In this document: positions 34,390 to 44,794 of the stretch, in pieces | How positions within the stretch are numbered: position 1 is the stretch's first letter | Layout of the letters: each line of letters begins with the position of its first letter | Assembly (NCBI GenBank): GCA_026120035.1 | Contig: JALRME010000025.1 | Location: forward strand, 434,001 to 498,000 | Reading direction: 5' to 3' | DNA from: Coleophoma eucalyptorum | Taxonomy: Eukaryota > Ascomycota > Leotiomycetes > Helotiales > Dermateaceae | Length of the DNA: 64,000 nucleotides | The notes under the pieces: generated by a model | What the model saw: the letters and a program-made list of their open reading frames with translations, nothing else | Told to the model about the DNA's origin: nothing | Databases searched by the model: none | Position numbers and translations under genes: made by a program

Positions 34390-36615
34390 ATGACGATCCA
34401 CTGGCTCGGGCCGGCATCAACGCTGGGCTGCCTTATCGCCGGCATTCTCTTTGCCGTCGGCCATCATCTGTTTTATAACAGCCTTAGTGGCCACGAAGTA
34501 TTGGCAGCACCCTATACCCTCGGCCACTTGAGCTATTCCAGACAGGCAGCGAACACGCAAATCGGAACCGCGCTGGCATTCCTAGCCCGAGCAGCTTTGA
34601 TCGTCGCCACGGCTACATCCTATATCCAGCTATTCTGGCAGCCGGCCGTGGATGGGAAACCGGTGGGGATGCAACATCTGGAGGTCCAATATGGGGCTCT
34701 AGGAAACCCACTGAACTTGTTTCACTTCAAAATCTGGTGGAAGAAGCCTCTGGCCTGGACTATGGCTCTTATTACATGGCTACTTCCTATCGCCGCCATC
34801 ATCACGCCTGGTACGCTGACGGTGAGCCTGGTGAAGGTCGAACCACCGCTGACGGCTGTACAACAAATCCCCAACCTTAGCTTCACAAGCTTGAGCTTTT
34901 CTGCCGATATGCAATCCATCGGTCTGACCACTTCTGACAACCAGGATGGCACATCGCCAGCCAATTTCTCATATCTTGGTCCCAGCCAAGCTCTGACTCG
35001 AGTTGCCACCGCCGTCGCGGTTCAAGGTGCCATCCTTCCTATTGCGCCCCCCTCCCCCAATTCCACCTGGGTTCTCGACTTTTACGGACCCGCCCTGTCC
35101 TGCGGTAACATTACGGAGAGTACTCGTCGACTGGAAATATCTCGGGCGATTGCTAAATATAACTACAACACAAACTTGACGCACCCTCCCCGATGCGATG
35201 TGCCGTTTGGGTATATATCTTGGGCGTCGGAAGAACTTGACTTGGACCCAGCGGCCAACTTCACAGCCGATTCCCTGGGTCCAGAAGGCGAGCCCGCCTC
35301 TCTCTTCCTCGTCACGTTGCCGGAGATTTGGCAGCAGTACCAAACAATGTCTACCCACACCTTCAGTCGTGTTTGTTCAGTAATGGAGAGTACAACCAAG
35401 GAGATCCAGGAGGAGATCCACGTAAGCGATACTAATCCACTAGGAGACTGGGGCCTCGAGACAACTTTGCAGTGCCAGCTGTATAACGCTAGTTATCATA
35501 CCACCTTCCAGTATATTAATGGTGACCAAAATGTCAGTGTTGAATACCAAGTCGACCAGGAGCAAGGTCCAATCTACCCCCTCCACAGCGTCAGGGGCCC
35601 GTGGTCGACCGGGCTTTGCAGCACGCTCAACGTGGACGGCACCTACTGCAACTTCAATGAGACCGTTGCTCAGACACTTGCCTACCAATCCGTTCTCGAT
35701 GCCTTCAATCAGCGCATCGTTGGAACGATATCCGCCATCCTCTATACCAACGCCAACGGACTGTTATCGCAGACGGCCAATACGAATATCAAGGAATCGG
35801 TGCTTCTGCAAACACCGGACCTCGCCTTCCTGCGGGATGGAAATACCACCGTTGTAAGTGGCCAAGACAACACCCAGGCTGGGCAGTTCAGCCTACAAAC
35901 TGCCCTGGCCCACACCAACGATAGCAATGCGGAGAGCCTGTCCCAAGACGCTTACTCCAATGATACGCCGTTATCTCACAACCCACTCGCCCGAGCCTTG
36001 GAGGTTATGTTCCAGAACTTGACTATAAGCCTCATGAGCTCGTCCGTTCTTCAACCCAACGTTAGTTCGCCTTTTGCACCCGCTCCGGTTGAGGTGACCT
36101 TCGAGACGTACCACAACATCTACGTCTACTCCGCGGACAAGCTATGGCTGGCTTATGGGCTGGCTATTCTATGGGCGGCTCTTGCCGTATTAGTAGGTCT
36201 GCTCGCTATGCTACGAAACCGGGTGGCCTTTAGCAACAGCTTCTCAACCATCATGCGCACCATGCGCTGGGCCTATATCACGCCCGAGGTGCGGCAGGTC
36301 GACGCTGGCGGTGCGGATCCTTTACCAGAGTACTTGAGCGAGGCGGTCATCCAGTTTCGGGGTATGCCCGGACTCGTTGCTGAGATGGAAAGAGAAAAGG
36401 AAGAGGCAAGGATCGAAGGTACCGTGGCAGCCGACAACTTACTACCACCTATAGGGAGGGTTTCGAGTCCGGTCGCTAAGGTGCAGCCGAGCGTGAGATC
36501 AGGTTCTTTAGTGTCTACGGCCGACGACCCGGGGCCTACAGCTTCCTCGAGCCTGCTTGAGATTTCCGACGAGGAAACGGATGTTGCCCATGGGTACTCC
36601 AGACGTGAAGTCTAA
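34390..36615 (+). CDS. Conserved fungal multi-span membrane protein (often named formylmethionine deformylase-like)
   Basis: A single exon of 741 residues. Three N-terminal hydrophobic spans (around residues 12-30, 60-82 and 116-137) are followed by an ectodomain of about 430 residues rich in NxS/T sequons, with scattered Cys. A strong C-terminal transmembrane helix (LWLAYGLAILWAALAVLVGLL, about 583-605) precedes a cytoplasmic tail of about 130 residues containing acidic and Ser-rich stretches. The family is abundant in filamentous ascomycetes. The name deformylase-like is historical: I see no peptide-deformylase motifs (no HEXXH), so no enzymatic function should be assumed. Probably plasma membrane or endomembrane. 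Confidence 0.78.
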   Translation: MTIHWLGPASTLGCLIAGILFAVGHHLFYNSLSGHEVLAAPYTLGHLSYSRQAANTQIGTALAFLARAALIVATATSYIQLFWQPAVDGKPVGMQHLEVQYGALGNPLNLFHFKIWWKKPLAWTMALITWLLPIAAIITPGTLTVSLVKVEPPLTAVQQIPNLSFTSLSFSADMQSIGLTTSDNQDGTSPANFSYLGPSQALTRVATAVAVQGAILPIAPPSPNSTWVLDFYGPALSCGNITESTRRLEISRAIAKYNYNTNLTHPPRCDVPFGYISWASEELDLDPAANFTADSLGPEGEPASLFLVTLPEIWQQYQTMSTHTFSRVCSVMESTTKEIQEEIHVSDTNPLGDWGLETTLQCQLYNASYHTTFQYINGDQNVSVEYQVDQEQGPIYPLHSVRGPWSTGLCSTLNVDGTYCNFNETVAQTLAYQSVLDAFNQRIVGTISAILYTNANGLLSQTANTNIKESVLLQTPDLAFLRDGNTTVVSGQDNTQAGQFSLQTALAHTNDSNAESLSQDAYSNDTPLSHNPLARALEVMFQNLTISLMSSSVLQPNVSSPFAPAPVEVTFETYHNIYVYSADKLWLAYGLAILWAALAVLVGLLAMLRNRVAFSNSFSTIMRTMRWAYITPEVRQVDAGGADPLPEYLSEAVIQFRGMPGLVAEMEREKEEARIEGTVAADNLLPPIGRVSSPVAKVQPSVRSGSLVSTADDPGPTASSSLLEISDEETDVAHGYSRREV

Positions 36616-36815
36616 AGGGGTTTGCAGTAGACCCACCTGTCAATAAGGGCTGGGTACATAATTGGTTATATGCTATACTTGTAAGAATTGAGTCCTTCTA
36701 TTTATGTGAGCAGAAGTTTCTTGCATGTATTTAGTAGATTAAGTAAACACAATCTTAATTTTTTCAGATACAAGACTATACCAGCGAATAAACAACTTCT
36801 CCACTGATAATCTTC
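36616..36815. terminator. Shared 3' flank of convergent genes
   Basis: A 200-bp AT-rich spacer between the convergent stop codons of the membrane protein and the dual-cluster regulator. It must hold both polyadenylation sites; no unique signal was picked out. Confidence 0.3.
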
Positions 36816-38601
36816 TCATAGTAGAACAAGGCCTGGATACTTACTCCGCATCAAGTCTTCCCAATCGACAGCTTCACCTTGATTCGTCCTTTGCCAAATC
36901 TCATCAAGAAGTCTGTGGGCAACCCAGATATTTCCAAAGCCAATTGTACTTTCCATCAGGTTCAGTCTATACTCCACACTTAGGCGGTTGGCCTTGGTCA
37001 TGCTACCCACTCCGGCTATAAACAGAGGAAAGACCATGTGGGCCTCCATCTCGGATCCCGGCCGTATGAGGGATAAAGCCGAAAGGATAGTGTCTGAAGC
37101 CTTCCGGATCTGAGGATCGTCGTTTCTGAGACGGTGGGCCACCTGTTGTAGCCATGCCATGGCAGCCCATTGCATGGCAAAGCCAAGAGCCCGGGCCTCA
37201 CTCATATTCCGGGGCTGGTCTGTATCATCGGGCGGGTTCCAGCTTTGTAGTGAAAGTTCAATGTCTTTGGCTTCCGCTTGAAAACTCGCGGTTGAATAGT
37301 CTTGGCAGCGGCGAGCAGCGAGTAGATTGATACGTGCGAGTAACTCATATAAGTTAAAAGAGATGCCGAACAACGGATGTATCGATGTCGATTCCGCGGA
37401 TGGGAACTGGAGCTGTGGGCCAAACCTTCCGGGCACCCTCGTCGAAGTAATGGAAGCAAGACACGAGAAATAATTGTATAGCTCAACTAAAAAACTCCAA
37501 GGTTGCTCGTCAAGCTCAGCATCAATTTGGGACAGCAGGGCCTTTGCTCCGTGGAGATGCAGAAGCCACTTCCTTGAATTGCCGAGACATATCTTATCAG
37601 GACTTAGTAAATACTAACATACAATAGCTGGGCAGATTTTGGTAACTTACTTCCACTAAGCACAAAAGCAGTGTCGCTGCAAGAGCCCAGATCGAAGGAT
37701 CTTGGTTGTCAACCTCAGCCCTTAGTTCACGCAAGGCTTGTGTGCGATGCACGTAGAGATCATGCTCAAAGTCGGAAAAGACCCCTCTTAGATGACAAGC
37801 GGAAAGGGCAAGCAGAGAATGTTGGACGAGACTATTTTCTAGAGCCAAGGGAACAATAACGTGCAGGAAGGGGTTCAGGTTATCCTCCACGACCACCATA
37901 GCACGGGATACAGATTGCAAGAAGTGATTCAGGAGATATCTTTCTCCAATTGCCCAATTCCTCAGCGATTGAGTTGTGACCCCCGTCAAGTTGTTAAGGG
38001 CTGTAGATGGAAAGAACCTGGAAAGGCCAATCTCATCATCGCTTGCACATGGCAGTCCCAGTCCGGTCTGCGCAGTACTGTTGGCCAGGGTTGATCTTCT
38101 TGCAGCCATGACACGATTTTCGGATTCGATTAGTGCCAGCCAGTAGGAAAACGATGATAAATGCATAGCTCCATTTTCGCTTTCGCTGCCATCAGATGCA
38201 GCCCATGAGAGGAAAGCCTGTGTTGTGAACAGTTTGTCCGCCACAGACGGTGCACACGGCACAGACCGTATGGAATCGTCTTGCAAAGATACACTACCAT
38301 CGGGTCTGGTCTGTTGTTGACCGCATGGCAAATTTAGCCGTTTACAATCAGTACATATGGGTTGCTTTTCATCGCACTTCTTGCGTCGCTGACGACAGTT
38401 TGCACACCCAGTTACAGATTTGGTATGTTTGATCTTAGTTCCGGTTCGTGGCGGCTCTGGGCTGATATCCTGGGCTATGAACCGGATTGCCCCATAGCGA
38501 CAATGAAGAGACAATCGCTTGCAGCGCGCACAGGGGGATTCTTTCGTGCATTTGGCCTTGATGGATTTGCAAGTCTGGCATGCAGTGGTCTTGCGGCCCA
38601 T
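36816..38601 (-). CDS. Transcription factor with two tandem Zn2Cys6 clusters
   Basis: Two exons, 37651-38601 and 36816-37592, with a 58-nt intron (donor GTAAGT, branch TTTACTAAG) joined in phase 0, give 575 residues. The N-terminus holds two complete zinc clusters. The first is CQTCKSIKAKC with CARCKRLSLHC (residues 8-34, CX2CX6CX5CX2CX6C). The second is CANCRQRRKKC with CTDCKRLNLPC (about residues 66-93, CX2CX6CX6CX2CX6C). Most fungal regulators of this class have one. The rest resembles the Fungal_trans_2 family (HHSLLALSACHL-like block, here VQHSLLALSACHLRG, and GNSRKWLLHLHGAKALL after the intron). The neighbouring dioxygenase and sugar transporter could be targets, by proximity only. The protein is expected in the nucleus. 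Confidence 0.87.
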
Positions 38602-39477
38602 GAGGCAAAATTTAGTGGAGCAGTACGGAATAATCCTGAGATGCTGGAATAGGGTGGTCGCCTTTTACATCAGTTCGATAGACGTAGTGATGTATACCTG
38701 AACCCCATGGTCCTTATAGGCGTGTAGAAACGCGACGAAGCACACTTTGGTGAAGAGGTTGGTAAATCCGGAAGTTGATTTTGTTAAAGGGCCCGACATC
38801 CCACTAATGAATGAGTTGCTGGTTGGGCGTATGAAGTACATAGATGGGGTTTTCAATACGTTCACACCCGGCAGTATCAATTGGATTTCTTATCAGCCTA
38901 GATCAGGATAGCACGCGCAATATTCGCCCGTAAAGAAATTGTACGACAGATATATAATATGAGATTATTGACTGCAAAACAAAAATAATAGCTAAAGTGC
39001 AAGAATACCTAAGTACTTGTCGGTATATGATTATCAAGTTAATCACGAGACCTAGCCACATTCCTTAGTGATGGAGGTATAATAGTCTATTACATGGTTT
39101 TTTCAATCTGGAGAAAAGGATGCTTGGATTGTATACTACTTCCTCTTCTAACCCTAGCCCCATTTCTTAATGCGCTTTTTTATATTCCCCCCTAAAAATC
39201 TGCATATACTATGATTTGTAGGTTTAATTCATTCTATTAGTAAATCATTCTTCTTTCTTTGAATTGTCTATTAAATTATAATCAAGGATGCATTAGATCA
39301 ATAGAGGTAATTCTTAAGTTTCATTTTGTAATATGGTTTCTGCCTTTGACTCCTTGCAGTGCTCCTATTTTATTCTTTAGATCGCCTATATAGTTTGTTC
39401 CACCGCTATTCACTCTGTATCACACATTAGCTTCCTGATAATTCAACCTTCACTGTGAGCGCCTAGAGTCCCAGTAC
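38602..39477. other. Intergenic
   Basis: AT-rich, with no gene seen. It is the promoter side of the dual-cluster regulator and the 3' flank of the dioxygenase. Confidence 0.45.
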
Positions 39478-40489
39478 CTAGTAAGACTTCACTCCAGCTA
39501 GTTGAAGTAGTTTATCGCTCATCTCCGGAAGCTCAAGCGGCTGGTCACGGTCTTGCGGATCTCTTGTGCCATCTTCAAGGTAGGCGTGTGTTGGGCCTGG
39601 AATGATGTGTTCATAAGGCCAGTGGGTAGTAGTACCAAAACACTCGAATTTTGCCTTCTTCAGTTCAAGCTGTTCCTTACTTGCCAGCTTTGCCGGCATG
39701 TACGTGGCATAAATGGCTGTCCTGATCTGATTGGAGCTCCTTGTTGGATCTGATCCGTAATGGATTGTCCGCGAATCCCACAAAATCAAGTCGCCGGCCT
39801 CGGCACATACTTTGTGTGGGCGCAGTCCCCGTTCCGTGAACCAGGCCAATTCCTCAGGAGTAAATATATAGACATCTCTTGATGTGTTCTTGCAATCATG
39901 AGTCTCACAGAACTCAGAATGTAGTTTATGAGATCCAGGGTAGACCACCAATCCGCCATCCTCAGGGCCAGAAGGAGACAAGACAATAATTCCCTGAAAG
40001 CAATGTGCACCACGCTTGACAGGGCTCTGATCAACATGCTCCCACGGTTTTCTAGCAGCTAGATCTGGACGATTTGGGAAGGTGACATTGACGCAGTCGA
40101 AGCTAGCGAGCAGCTCATCAGTCTCCCAGAGCTTCGCAAAGGCCTCGAGAACGCCCGGCTCCATCCTTGCATCCCATACGAACTTCTCGTGTGAAGCACA
40201 GTAGCCCTGAAAAGCTCGAATTTTATTTTGGTAAGGGAGATTCTTCTGGATCCAAGTTTCCTGTTTGTTGAAATCCAATTCGGTACCAAATGAACGGAGC
40301 CAGTCGTATGCCTTTTGTTGATACACCCCTGCTCGATCCTGTGGGATCACAGCTTTCAGAACTACGAAGCCGTTGTCTCTGAGTTCATCACGGAAATCGT
40401 GATAGTCCGGCCTTTGGTTTTGTCAGTGCTGGTATTTGACGGGTGTGCGTGGTTACTTACTTATTGAGAACAGAAACTTTCGGCAGCAT
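39478..40489 (-). CDS. Phytanoyl-CoA dioxygenase-like Fe(II)/2-oxoglutarate oxygenase
   Basis: Exon 1 (40461-40489, MLPKVSVLN plus two bases) joins in phase over a 49-nt intron (donor GTAAGT, acceptor CAAAG) to 39478-40411, giving 320 residues. The first exon is easily missed because the second is open on its own. The iron-binding facial triad is visible: HVDQSP (His135 and Asp137) and the distal His227 in RTIHYGSDP, followed by Arg240, which would bind 2-oxoglutarate. The helix VYPGSHKLHSEF is typical of the PhyH family. It presumably hydroxylates or oxidatively cleaves a small molecule in the cytosol. It is divergent from a sugar transporter, with both genes having TATA boxes in the shared promoter. 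The substrate is unknown. Confidence 0.85.
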
Positions 40490-41278
40490 GGCGTCGGGGA
40501 CGAGTTCAGGAGTATTTTCTTAATGAAAGATGAGGATTGTCCTGCGAGAGCTCCGTTCTTGCAATATTGGAGCCGGCCCTTAAATATAGAGTCGCGATAA
40601 CAAATTCCGTCGTTCCCACGCTGCCATTTAGTTATGTCAGAATAACAACGTCGGACTTATTTACGCTTGGGTGACTATGAAATATGGGGGCGGCATTTCC
40701 ATCATCTGCTCCACAACATCTCAAGCTTGTAAGCACGAAAGGAATTTGCCGCTTCAAATTGCGTTTATTATGAACAAGCCACCAAAATTGCAGGGTCGAA
40801 TTCGAGCAATTAAATCAAATAATATCGATGATTGCTCCCCCACCTTTCTCATCCGGTTTAGCGGGCTACGACAAGATACGTGGATCCCCGCGCGCGGGAA
40901 CAAAGATAAACTCATCATACATGAACGACGGCTTTTTCGCTAATCTCACTCACCTCGACTCTTAGAGCAACAATGAACGACGGCATACGGTATGGGATTT
41001 TAGTAGCATTCCCCACTTCCTGTCCTGATAAACGTTTATCCAATGCCGCTTCCGTCATTTGTCCGCTGCAGGATGCTATCAGCAACAGCGGTCCGGGGAT
41101 TCGAACTGTTGATGAGAAAGCAATAGGGACATTTGCATTTGGCTGTTTCTTTGGAAGTGTGTATCCACTCTCTTGACGATAGCAGCAGAATAGGAGGTCA
41201 CTTATAAAAGGGAGCGCCTTTCTTTTTGGATTCAGCATAACCCTAGTGAGCTTTGCGCATTGCCCGCAGACTTTCAAG
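40490..41278. promoter_or_regulatory. Bidirectional promoter of dioxygenase and sugar transporter
   Basis: About 790 bp between divergent start codons. A TATA-like box lies on the minus strand (TATATTTA, 40581-40588, 92 bp before the dioxygenase ATG) and on the plus strand (TATAAAA, 41203-41209, 70 bp before the transporter ATG). Confidence 0.5.
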
Positions 41279-43079
41279 ATGGCATCAGACATTGGCAACA
41301 CGTTTCCGGAGGCAAACCTGATCAGAGAGATGACCCTCACAACCTTCATGGTCGCTGTCTTTGGCGCTGTAAGTATCTCTGCAAGAGATTCCTCTATAAA
41401 GACAGTCGCTAAATTTCGCAGCTTGGTGGATGCGGGTATGGCTGGGGTGAGTTGGCACCGAAATCTTCCTGAAAGACTCGAGTTGGACGCTAACTAACTA
41501 TATCTAGATTTTGCTTACTGGTCTGGTGTTCTGGGTATGTCCCAGTTTAAGAAGGATTTCGGTGTCTACAGCTCCAGTACCAAGTCCTGGATCATTCCAC
41601 CAAGCTGGCAATCCGCAGGTAGCGGCACTCCAACGGCCGCCATGGCAATAGGTGCACTCTTTTCAGGTTTCATTGGGAGTAAACTTGGCCGAGTAAATAC
41701 TTTCCGGATTGCCGCCACAGTCTCTGTGATTGGTATTATCATCCAGGCCGCATCGATCCATTCTTTCTGGCAGCTTATCGTCGGACGCATCATCAATTCA
41801 CTGGCGTTGGGCGTTATTGCAAACACGGTTCCAGCGTATCTCGCTGAGGTCTCACCTCTTTCGATCCGTGGAACCATTGTCAACTTCTACCAATTCTCCA
41901 TCGGCATTGGCGCACTTTTTTGTTACGTTGCAATGTGGGGTATGGCTCAACGAACAGACCAGTGGTCGTACCGCTTGGTCATCTTGCTCCAGTTTCTCAT
42001 CCCGGCTGTTTTTATTCCGGGGTCTTTTATTATCCCCGAGAGTCCCCGATGGCTTGTGGGCCAAGGCCGTCATGCTGAGGCACAGAAAGCCCTAGAATAC
42101 CTCCGCAGTAGAGCTCCTAAGGAGGTGGTCGAGCAGGAGACGCAGTTGATTATTGCAGCCGAAGAAGAAAACCGGAGGCATTTTAATAATTCTTGGGTAG
42201 AGTGCTTCAAGTATGCTGCTTGTCATCCTGCTTCGGTCAAAGCTAACAATGACTTCAGGGGAACCAATCTTCGTCGAACCCTTATTGTTACTGGTGTCCA
42301 ATGTCTCCAGCAGGCGCAGGGGAGCTCATTCATCAGTTCATATGTAGTCATCTTCTTTGAGGCTCTCAACTTCTCAAATGTTTATAAGATTGTGGTTTTG
42401 TTCAGGTTTACCATGCTCATGGCATGCATGTGCGGTTTCTACATTCCAGACCGTGTCGGCCGTCGCTGGCTTATGATCATCTCTGCCCTCGTCATGGGCT
42501 CATGCTTGTTTGTCGTATCTGGGATAAAGGGAGGACCGTTAGCAAATAGCAGCAATGCTTCCAAGGGAGCTCTTGCCTGCCTGTTTATCTGGGAGTTTAT
42601 CCAAGGTATTGGCTGGGAAAGCTGGTAAGTGAAGAGAATTCTATTCCGAAATTAGTCCATATTGACTCCTCATCAGTGTATGGATAGTGACAGCCGAGGT
42701 CCCAAGTTTGCAACTTAGGGAGAAAACAATTATGGTTTCCACCTTTTGTGCTTTCTGCACATCTCTGATTATCACGTTTGTCAGCCCTTACATCCAGGAT
42801 GCAGCTTACGGAAATCTGGGGGCTAAAATTGGGTTCCTTTGGGGAAGCTTTGGGTTTGCAACTGCAATCTGGTGTTTTTTCTTTCTCCCTGAGACCGGAT
42901 TTCGTAGTTTGGAGGAGCTTGATGAGCTTTTCCAGAATAAGGTGTCTGTCAGGCAATTCGCAAAGTATCAGACTAGTGGCTATGGTGCCCAGCTGGCTGA
43001 AGTTGAGGTTTCGGGACACGGAAACAAAGACTTTGATGTCAAATTGGGAATAATAGAGCGGGATCAGGGAGAAGCTTAA
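41279..43079 (+). CDS. MFS sugar transporter
   Basis: Exons 41279-41368, 41422-41446, 41508-42210, 42259-42624 and 42677-43079 join in phase. The 48-nt intron at 42211-42258 (donor GTATGC, branch GCTAAC, acceptor TTCAG) has no stop and is easily read through, inserting 16 residues; I favour splicing because it restores ECFKGTNLRRT. The product is about 528 residues with 12 spans. Sugar-porter signatures are present: PAYLAEVSP with RG after TM4, IIPESPRWLVGQGR in the central loop, DRVGRRW after TM8, and LPETGFRSLEELDELF after TM12. It should import a hexose, disaccharide or related polyol by proton symport at the plasma membrane. The TM1 region reads GGCGYGWDFAYWSG, departing from the usual YGYD. 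Confidence 0.88.
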
Positions 43080-43441
43080 GGTTTCGTATTAAATTGCCCC
43101 TTGAATGTTGAGAGAAGTGGGATGTAGAATGATGGGTATAGTTGTGTTATTTCAAATCTCTATTTTCGGAAGGCATTTGCTTAGACAGTCCTCTAGCATA
43201 CTAGATGCAATCCTATAACATCGGAATCTTGCCCTATCCTAGCCATGCAAAGGGATTGATGGTCAGTTTATTCTGTGAATTCCTCATCTTTGCCAATTCA
43301 GTCGTAAACCCCATTTAACTAGCCGCTATTGAGGGACAGTGTTGTGGAGTATATACGGGCTGCTTTTGCGTTGATGTCGCATGCATCTACCTCTTCGTTG
43401 TGCAGACCAAGAGACTAAAGTAGGAGACTATTCAAGAGGAA
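43080..43441. other. Intergenic
   Basis: 3' flank of the transporter. No gene seen. Confidence 0.4.
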
Positions 43442-44709
43442 ATGCCGTCCCAGGCGGAGACTGGCACGGTAGACCTTCTTGCAAAGTACTTGACAAAGAA
43501 CAACACGGTTGACCTGGATGATGAGATTCACAGTATTATATTTATAAGTTATTGTGTGATACCAGAATATGTATCAATGCCCCTTCGAGAAGCGCTGTGC
43601 GGCTGTGGTTCCACATCACTCGTGCCGATCCGGAACAGTCCGATCTTGGCGCATGTACTAGTGAGGTATCATTCATACTTGAATAGCTGTACCGTGACAG
43701 TAACAATCCTACTACTGGTCTCGTTGGGCAGTTTTGCTGAGTTACTTAAGAATGTACTAGCACCCAGTTTTCAGGTTGCAAAATGAACCAAGAAATAAGG
43801 CAGCCTGCTCCAAATGTTTTTGGGAAATCAGAAGCGACATAAGAAGTGCAATGTATTTCGTACTTTCATTTTTATAGAGGATGGGCCGTAACTCTAAAGA
43901 ATAGAGAATGGCGTGAGACTAGAAGCTGGTTTAGAACTGGTCCATGGAGCCGGAGTCTTCTCCTCGGAGGCTCCAAATGTATGTAGATTCGTCACCTCTT
44001 CCCCATGCAGAATGGGCAAGAACCCGGTCTTGGTCAGGGTCTTCCATGCCACAATGGAGTGTCACTGGAAGTACAATCTAACGGCTTGGCCGGATGTGTA
44101 TCCTACTGACACCATTATAGATCCTGCAAAACCTGGCCGTGCATTCGTTGTCGATATTGGTGGTAGCAAGGGCCATGATTTGGAGAAATTCCGTCTGCGC
44201 CACCCGGGCACAACTAATGGGAGTCTTATTCTGCAAGATCTCCCAGATGTTATCAAAGGTGTCCAGGTGGACCAAGTCATTTCAGCTCAGTGTTACGACT
44301 TCTTCACACCGCAGCCTGTCAAAGGCGCGCGAATCTACTTCATGCATAGCATTTTACATGACTGGCCGGATGATTCGGCTACAAAGATCTTGAAAAACGT
44401 GGCCAGCGCCATGGAAAAGGGGTACTCTAAGTTGCTTATCCATGAGAGTTTAATCACCAGCATCAAGCCGCTGGCGCGTGTTCTACGTCGGATCTCACGA
44501 TGATGGCTTGTCTTGCGGGGAAAGAGAGAGCCGAGAATGAGTGGAGTGAACTTTTTAGAAGTGCGGGGCTGCGAATTATCATGATTTGTAGGCCACTGCA
44601 GTCAGTTGAGAGCATCATCGAAGCAGAGTTAGACTGGAAGCCTGTCGAGTTGCGCTTTAGCCTAATGATTATAACACGTAATGTTGCAGTGGACTTCGAA
44701 TTCTGTTAG
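43442..44709 (+). pseudogene. Broken class I-like SAM-dependent O-methyltransferase
   Basis: The 3' half is clear. A SAM-binding motif (VVDIGGSKGHDLEKF, near 44145), DLPDVIKG, and the catalytic-His region HSILHDWPDD (near 44350) are typical of fungal secondary-metabolite O-methyltransferases. The frame then breaks near 44480. The C-terminal part continues one base out of frame at about 44480-44709 with LTMMACLAGKERAENEWSEL and ends with the usual SVESIIEAEL. The N-terminal dimerisation half (ETGTVDLLAKYLTK at 43448, PLREA and the out-of-frame VRLWFHITRADPEQSDLG near 43600) is fragmented by shifts and stops. The gene is therefore most likely dead. It lies beside intact transporters, so this may be what is left of a small biosynthetic locus. 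Confidence 0.75.
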
Positions 44710-44794
44710 GAAATTTTGTCATTTCAGTAGCTTTAGGCAGCGCTATAAGTTAGCAATTAGTTATCCTAGCCTATTAGCCTTAGAAAATTGAAGT

